64,000 nt of DNA, from positions 1-64,000 of the forward strand of contig NZ_JANZKY010000010.1 in the NCBI RefSeq assembly GCF_025770765.1. The letters run 5' to 3'. The translations under genes were made by a program, and so were the position numbers. The DNA comes from Propionivibrio soli. GTDB lineage: Bacteria > Pseudomonadota > Gammaproteobacteria > Burkholderiales > Rhodocyclaceae. Positions 60,186 to 64,000 of this stretch are shown here, one piece after another. The notes beneath the pieces are model-generated. The model did not search any database. It was not told the origin of the DNA and worked only from the letters and a program-made list of their open reading frames with translations. The stretch's first letter is position 1, and each line of letters begins with the position of its first letter.

Positions 60186-61231
60186 AGCCCGACACCTTCC
60201 GCAACCTGATCCGCAACCCGCTGTTCTGGCCCTGCGTCACACTGACGTTGCTGTGCGCCGTGAACTTCTACTTCAACCGCGGCTTCTTCGATATCGAGAT
60301 CAAGGACGGCCATCTTTACGGAAGCGTCATCGACATCCTGAACCGCGCCGCACCGCTGATGCTGATCGCGATGGGCATGACGCTCGTGATTGCCACCCGT
60401 GGTATCGACATTTCGGTCGGTGCCACGGTAGCGATCGCCGGGGCCGTCGCCGCTGCGATGATCGGCGGCTCGCTCGTCATCAAGGATGGCGTTCAGACCT
60501 ACGTCTCCAACGTACCGATGCCGTTGGCGATCGCCGGGGCGCTGGGTGTTGCCCTGCTCTGCGGGCTATGGAACGGCCTGTTGGTGGCTGGCGCCGGCAT
60601 GCAGCCGATCGTCGCCACGCTGATCCTGATGGTTGCCGGGCGAGGCATCGCCCAACTCATTACCGAGGGCCAGATCGTCACGGTGTATTACGAACCGTTC
60701 TTCTTCTTCGGCAACGGATTCCTGTTCGGCATCCCGTTCTCGCTCTATATCGTCGCCGTCGTGCTCATCATCCTGTTGCTGCTGATCCATCGCACGGCGC
60801 TCGGCCTATTTATCGAAGCCGTCGGCGTCAATCCGGTCGCCTCGCGTTTCTCCGGTATCCAGGCGCGCACGCTGGTCTTTTCGGTCTATGCTTTCTGCGC
60901 GGTGACAGCGGGCATCGCGGCGCTGATCATCACGTCGAACGTGAAGAGCGCCGACGCCAACAACGCCGGCCTGCTCATGGAACTCGATGCCATTCTCGCC
61001 GTCGCGCTCGGCGGCACCTCGCTCGCCGGCGGACGCTTCCATATGATCGGCACTCTGATCGGCGCACTGATCATTCAGACACTGACCTACGCCATCTACT
61101 CGCTCGGCGTGCCGCCGGAAATCAACATGGTCGTGAAAGCGCTCGTGGTCTTCGGCGTCTGCGTCATCCAGTCGCCCGCCCTACGCGAAATTCTCGCCAA
61201 ACACGCATTCCGCACCCGGGAGGTCGCATGA
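60182..61231 (+). CDS. YtfT-like CUT2 permease
   Basis: A 349-residue permease with about eight to ten helices, with VIATRGIDISVGATVAIAG, PIVATLILMVAGRGIAQLIT and GGTSLAGGRFHMIGTLIGAL. It forms a heterodimer with the YjfF-like permease. Starts and stops overlap on both sides by four bases (ATGA), indicating tight translational coupling. Confidence 0.92.
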   Translation: MKPDTFRNLIRNPLFWPCVTLTLLCAVNFYFNRGFFDIEIKDGHLYGSVIDILNRAAPLMLIAMGMTLVIATRGIDISVGATVAIAGAVAAAMIGGSLVIKDGVQTYVSNVPMPLAIAGALGVALLCGLWNGLLVAGAGMQPIVATLILMVAGRGIAQLITEGQIVTVYYEPFFFFGNGFLFGIPFSLYIVAVVLIILLLLIHRTALGLFIEAVGVNPVASRFSGIQARTLVFSVYAFCAVTAGIAALIITSNVKSADANNAGLLMELDAILAVALGGTSLAGGRFHMIGTLIGALIIQTLTYAIYSLGVPPEINMVVKALVVFGVCVIQSPALREILAKHAFRTREVA

Positions 61232-62274
61232 ACCTGCTTGCCCGCATCAATGCGCGCACCTTGCCGCTCATCGTCACCAGCCTGCTGTTCGTCGCGCTGT
61301 TCGCGTTCGGCTCGGTCTCCTACGACAGTTTCTTCTCGGCCCAGGTCTTCCTGAACCTCTTTATCGACAATGCGTTCGTGATCGTCGTCGCCATCGGCAT
61401 GACGTTTGTCATCCTGACGGGCGGCATCGACCTGTCCGTAGGCTCCATCGTCGCCCTGACGACGATGGTGACGGCTGCCCTGGTCGAACAGCATCACTGG
61501 AGCATCTGGGCGGTCATCCCGCTCGTTTTGCTGATGGGCTGCGCGTTTGGCGTGATGATGGGTGTCCTCATCCAGTATTTCGAGCTGCAACCGTTCATCG
61601 TCACGCTTGGTGGCATGTTCCTCGCCCGCGGACTCTGCTACGTGATCAGCATCGATTCGATCTCGATTACCGATCCGAGCTACGCGGCCGTGTCCGAATA
61701 CCGCATCATGTTCGGCGAAGAGGCCTTCCTGTCGATCAGCGCCGTCATCGCGCTCGTCACGCTCGCGATCGGGATCTTTCTGGCGCAGTACACGCGCTTC
61801 GGGCGTACCGTCTACGCGATCGGTGGCAATGAACGTTCGGCGATTCTGATGGGGCTACCCGTCGCGCGTACCAAAATCCTGGTCTACACCTTGAGCGGGT
61901 TTTGTTCGGCGCTCGGCGGCGTGCTCGTCACGTTCTACATGCTGTCGGGCTACGGGCTGCATGCACTCGGCCTCGAGATGGATGCCATCGCTTCCGCGGT
62001 CATCGGCGGCACGCTGCTCACGGGCGGTGTCGGCTATTTGGCGGGCACTCTGGTCGGCGTGCTGATCCTCGGCGTCATCCAGTCGTTGATCGCCTTCGAC
62101 GGCAGCTTGAGCTCCTGGTGGACCCGCATCGCCATCGGCGTCCTGCTGTGCCTGTTCTGCTTGATGCAGCGCTTCTTCGAACACGGCGGCAGCAAACTCA
62201 GCGCACTTTTCTCGTACTGGAACAAGCCCGAGGAAGAAGGCTCGGCCGGCAGCGGAGCGCAACCGGCGCGCTGA
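61228..62274 (+). CDS. YjfF-like CUT2 permease
   Basis: A 348-residue permease whose FVILTGGIDLSVGSIVALTT, PFIVTLGGMFLARGLCYV, RTVYAIGGNERSAILMGL and GGTLLTGGVGYLAGTLVGVL match YjfF, the second permease of the YtfQRT-YjfF galactofuranose system. The start ATG at 61228 overlaps the previous stop; a longer upstream frame is a shadow. It ends the ara operon, 18 bases from the convergent ROK gene. Confidence 0.92.
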   Translation: MNLLARINARTLPLIVTSLLFVALFAFGSVSYDSFFSAQVFLNLFIDNAFVIVVAIGMTFVILTGGIDLSVGSIVALTTMVTAALVEQHHWSIWAVIPLVLLMGCAFGVMMGVLIQYFELQPFIVTLGGMFLARGLCYVISIDSISITDPSYAAVSEYRIMFGEEAFLSISAVIALVTLAIGIFLAQYTRFGRTVYAIGGNERSAILMGLPVARTKILVYTLSGFCSALGGVLVTFYMLSGYGLHALGLEMDAIASAVIGGTLLTGGVGYLAGTLVGVLILGVIQSLIAFDGSLSSWWTRIAIGVLLCLFCLMQRFFEHGGSKLSALFSYWNKPEEEGSAGSGAQPAR

Positions 62275-62292
62275 GAGGCGATTCGTCCGGCT

Positions 62293-63354
62293 CTACCGCC
62301 GGACGAACTCGTCGAGCACGAGCCGGGCCGCTCCCGCGACGTAGGCCTCCGCGTCGAGCGTTTCGTAGCGAACGTCGCAGTCGAATCCGGGGTTGACGGT
62401 TTTCTCGATCGTCTCCCGGATGGGTACAAGAAGTTGTTGGCCAGCCTCCCCCAACTCGGCGTAAATCGCCACATGCCGTATATCGAGCACGAGCATCATC
62501 GTGGCGACGGCTCTTCCTAGAAGTTCAGCCGCCGCCTTCACTTTCTTCTGCGATACCTTGTCGCCATCCGTGGCGGCCGCCAATTCGGCCGCCAGCGTCT
62601 CTCTGTTCACCACGGTTTCGAGACATCCGGTTTTTCCACACCGACATAGGACTCCATTGCGTTCGACGGGGAAATGGCCGATTTCTCCCGAGCAACCGCG
62701 CTCGCCCTGGTAGATGCGGCCATCCATCACGATCCCTACTCCAATGCCGGAACGGATTGTCACCACCAGCAACGAACTGGGCGCAGCGGGAAGACTCGCG
62801 ATGGCGGCCGTAAAACAACGGATATTATTGTCGACGGTGATTGGCATTCCGACACGCGCGGCCAGATCCTTCGCGATACCCGCGAACGGCACTCCCTCCC
62901 GGCCAAACAGGTGGCTCGGTACGCCAACGCCGCCGCCTTCCAACGTAATTCCGAGTTTCGCGGCCTTCTGAGCCGCTTGCCGCAGCAGACGTTCTAGGAA
63001 AGCGGTCAAGTCAGCAACGTTCTTGAACTGCGGCGTGGACAGTTCGCTCTCGAACAGGCATTCCCGCGATAGGTTGCGGATATTGACCCGCGCACGGCTG
63101 TATTCGACGTCGATCCCCACCGCTGCGGGTTTCGTAGAAGACAGCGCATAGACCATGGCCGACTTCCCGGCTTGGTTTTGGCGTTCGTTGCCGGAAGAGA
63201 CGATAACCCCCTGCTCCTCCATGCGCGTCATGAGTTTGACCGCCGTAGCCCAGCCCATTCCGCAACGCTGCGTGATGTCTCTCTTCGATAACGGCGTTGC
63301 GGCGACAGCTAGTTCATTGAGAATAAGCCGTTCATTATCTGTCAGCATCAACAT
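62293..63354 (-). CDS. ROK-family transcriptional repressor
   Basis: A 353-residue ROK regulator. An N-terminal winged helix-turn-helix (LILNELAVAATPLSKRDITQ, RCGMGWATAVKLMTRM) is followed by the sugar-kinase-like domain with VGIDVEYSRARVNI, the ROK signature near GCSGEIGHFPVERNG and the zinc-binding motif CRCGKTGCLE. ROK repressors respond to free sugars or their phosphates. The ATG at 63352-63354 is chosen since GAGG lies six bases upstream; an in-frame GTG at 63360 is the alternative. Its target may be the ABC genes beginning at 63733 or the ytf-like operon. Confidence 0.9.
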   Translation of the reverse strand: MLMLTDNERLILNELAVAATPLSKRDITQRCGMGWATAVKLMTRMEEQGVIVSSGNERQNQAGKSAMVYALSSTKPAAVGIDVEYSRARVNIRNLSRECLFESELSTPQFKNVADLTAFLERLLRQAAQKAAKLGITLEGGGVGVPSHLFGREGVPFAGIAKDLAARVGMPITVDNNIRCFTAAIASLPAAPSSLLVVTIRSGIGVGIVMDGRIYQGERGCSGEIGHFPVERNGVLCRCGKTGCLETVVNRETLAAELAAATDGDKVSQKKVKAAAELLGRAVATMMLVLDIRHVAIYAELGEAGQQLLVPIRETIEKTVNPGFDCDVRYETLDAEAYVAGAARLVLDEFVRR

Positions 63355-63732
63355 GATCACCCTCGAATTACTTGCGAGAAACGCGAAGCCAGCTTATGCC
63401 AAACGGTAGTTACCCCGGTCACCAAGACTACCATAGGCCGTCCAGCGATTCTTGCGACTCCCACCCATTGGCGACAATCACTCCACCCCGAACGACGCCG
63501 CTACGAAACCGTGAGCAGTGTCCAACCGAGTAATGATCCCGCCACCCATGTTGTTGACTTCGCTCTCTTCGCTCATTAATATCGCATCACGATATATCGC
63601 ACAACGATAAATATTTTAGTCGATTCGTAGCAGTCTTGTCTTCATCGTCTCAGTTGGTGGAAAGCGCGTCATTTCACCGATGCATGAAGAGGCTGCTTTG
63701 GAAAAGAGTTCACGATTATCGCGGGGGGCATA
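63355..63732. promoter_or_regulatory. Divergent gap between the ROK repressor and the last ABC gene
   Basis: No gene is seen in these 378 bases. The plus-strand half contains a tandem palindrome (63580-63609, listed separately) about 120 bases before the ABC ATPase start. The surrounding AT-rich stretch, with AATATTTTAG just after it, probably contains the promoter. Confidence 0.5.
63580..63609. promoter_or_regulatory. Tandem TATCG-N5-CGATA operator-like palindromes
   Basis: Two adjoining 15-base copies, TATCGCATCACGATA (63580-63594) and TATCGCACAACGATA (63595-63609), are each inverted repeats TATCG/CGATA with a five-base centre. They look like a double operator for a dimeric repressor. Confidence 0.6.
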
Positions 63733-64000
63733 GTGGAGCAATCGGCGGCAAGCAACGCAAAGATCGAGGTTCGCAACCTGACCAAAAAGTTCGGCGACTT
63801 GCTGGTTCTCGATCGCATCAACTTCAACATCAAGAAAGGCGAGCTCGTCGCCATCGTGGGGCCGACCGGTTGCGGCAAGACGACCTTCCTCAACTGCATG
63901 TCGAAGCTCACCGACACCACCGACGGTGACATTTTCATTGACGGCGTCCCCGCCGATCCGGTCAAGCACAACCTCGCCTTCGTCTTTCAGGAGCCTACCG
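63733..64000 (+). CDS. ABC transporter ATP-binding protein, SsuB/TauB-like (C-terminus outside window)
   Basis: The first 89 residues of an ATPase cut by the window edge. IEVRNLTKKFGDLLVLDRIN leads into Walker A GPTGCGKTTFLNCMS, and the Q-loop LAFVFQEPT is reached at the edge. The short N-terminus and GPTGCGKTT are as in ATPases of nitrate/sulfonate/taurine-type importers. The start is a GTG at 63733 with a GGGGGG-type ribosome site. Substrate unknown; if it is a sulfonate importer it would add to the sulfur theme of this window. Confidence 0.75.
   Translation, partial: MEQSAASNAKIEVRNLTKKFGDLLVLDRINFNIKKGELVAIVGPTGCGKTTFLNCMSKLTDTTDGDIFIDGVPADPVKHNLAFVFQEPT

Overview
The window looks like the chromosome of a GC-rich betaproteobacterium, most likely of the Rhodocyclales. 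The basis is gene order and protein similarity judged from memory: serS-rarA-lolA-ftsK-crp-trxB-smr-glnB-nadE, a PiT/DUF47 pair, and a tRNA-Ser next to mltF. No rRNA, insertion sequence, prophage or CRISPR array was seen. About 90% of the window is coding.

Layout. (1) 1-6.2 kb is a glycerol region: two ATPases of a GlpST-type glycerol ABC importer (one cut by the window edge), a DhaK dihydroxyacetone kinase subunit, a LacI-type regulator and glycerol kinase. (2) 6.2-21.3 kb is the highlight, a complete-looking sulfoquinovose (SQ) catabolic locus of the transaldolase (sulfo-TAL) type. It has two divergent arms. The minus arm runs 3-sulfolactaldehyde reductase (YihU type), TauE/SafE exporter, L-fucose-isomerase-type sugar isomerase, a CUT1 ABC importer, a second GH31 glycosidase and a CsqR/YihW-like DeoR repressor. 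The plus arm carries a 6-deoxy-6-sulfofructose transaldolase, a DUF4867 protein (SftX type) and a YihQ-like sulfoquinovosidase. (3) 21.4-27.3 kb holds a phosphonate-type ABC importer (PhnD-C-E-E) divergent from a TctDE-like two-component system. (4) 27.4-34.7 kb is a mixed set: metallo-beta-lactamase-fold lipoprotein, GNAT, AraC regulator, VOC protein, GreB, small proteins, PiT phosphate transporter and YidH/YidG. (5) 35.0-46.9 kb is core housekeeping. (6) 47.0-62.3 kb is an L-arabinose locus: chvE-gguA-gguB-araC-galM on the minus strand, divergent from araB-araD-araA and a second, YtfQRT/YjfF-like sugar importer on the plus strand. (7) 62.3-64 kb has a ROK repressor and the start of another ABC ATPase.

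How the genes fit together. The proposed SQ route is: uptake of SQ or sulfoquinovosyl glycerol (SQGro) by the CUT1 transporter; release of SQ by the YihQ-like GH31; isomerisation to sulfofructose; transaldol transfer of the three-carbon unit to glyceraldehyde-3-phosphate, giving fructose-6-phosphate and sulfolactaldehyde (SLA); reduction of SLA to dihydroxypropanesulfonate (DHPS); and DHPS export by the TauE protein. Glycerol from SQGro could feed the neighbouring glycerol kinase. In the divergent control region two similar, oppositely oriented motifs each overlap a predicted promoter, which suggests shared control by the CsqR-like repressor. For L-arabinose, isomerase, kinase and epimerase are complete, and AraC-like sites lie in the chvE/araB divergent region. 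Functions rest on recognition of families and motifs by eye; nothing was computed or searched.
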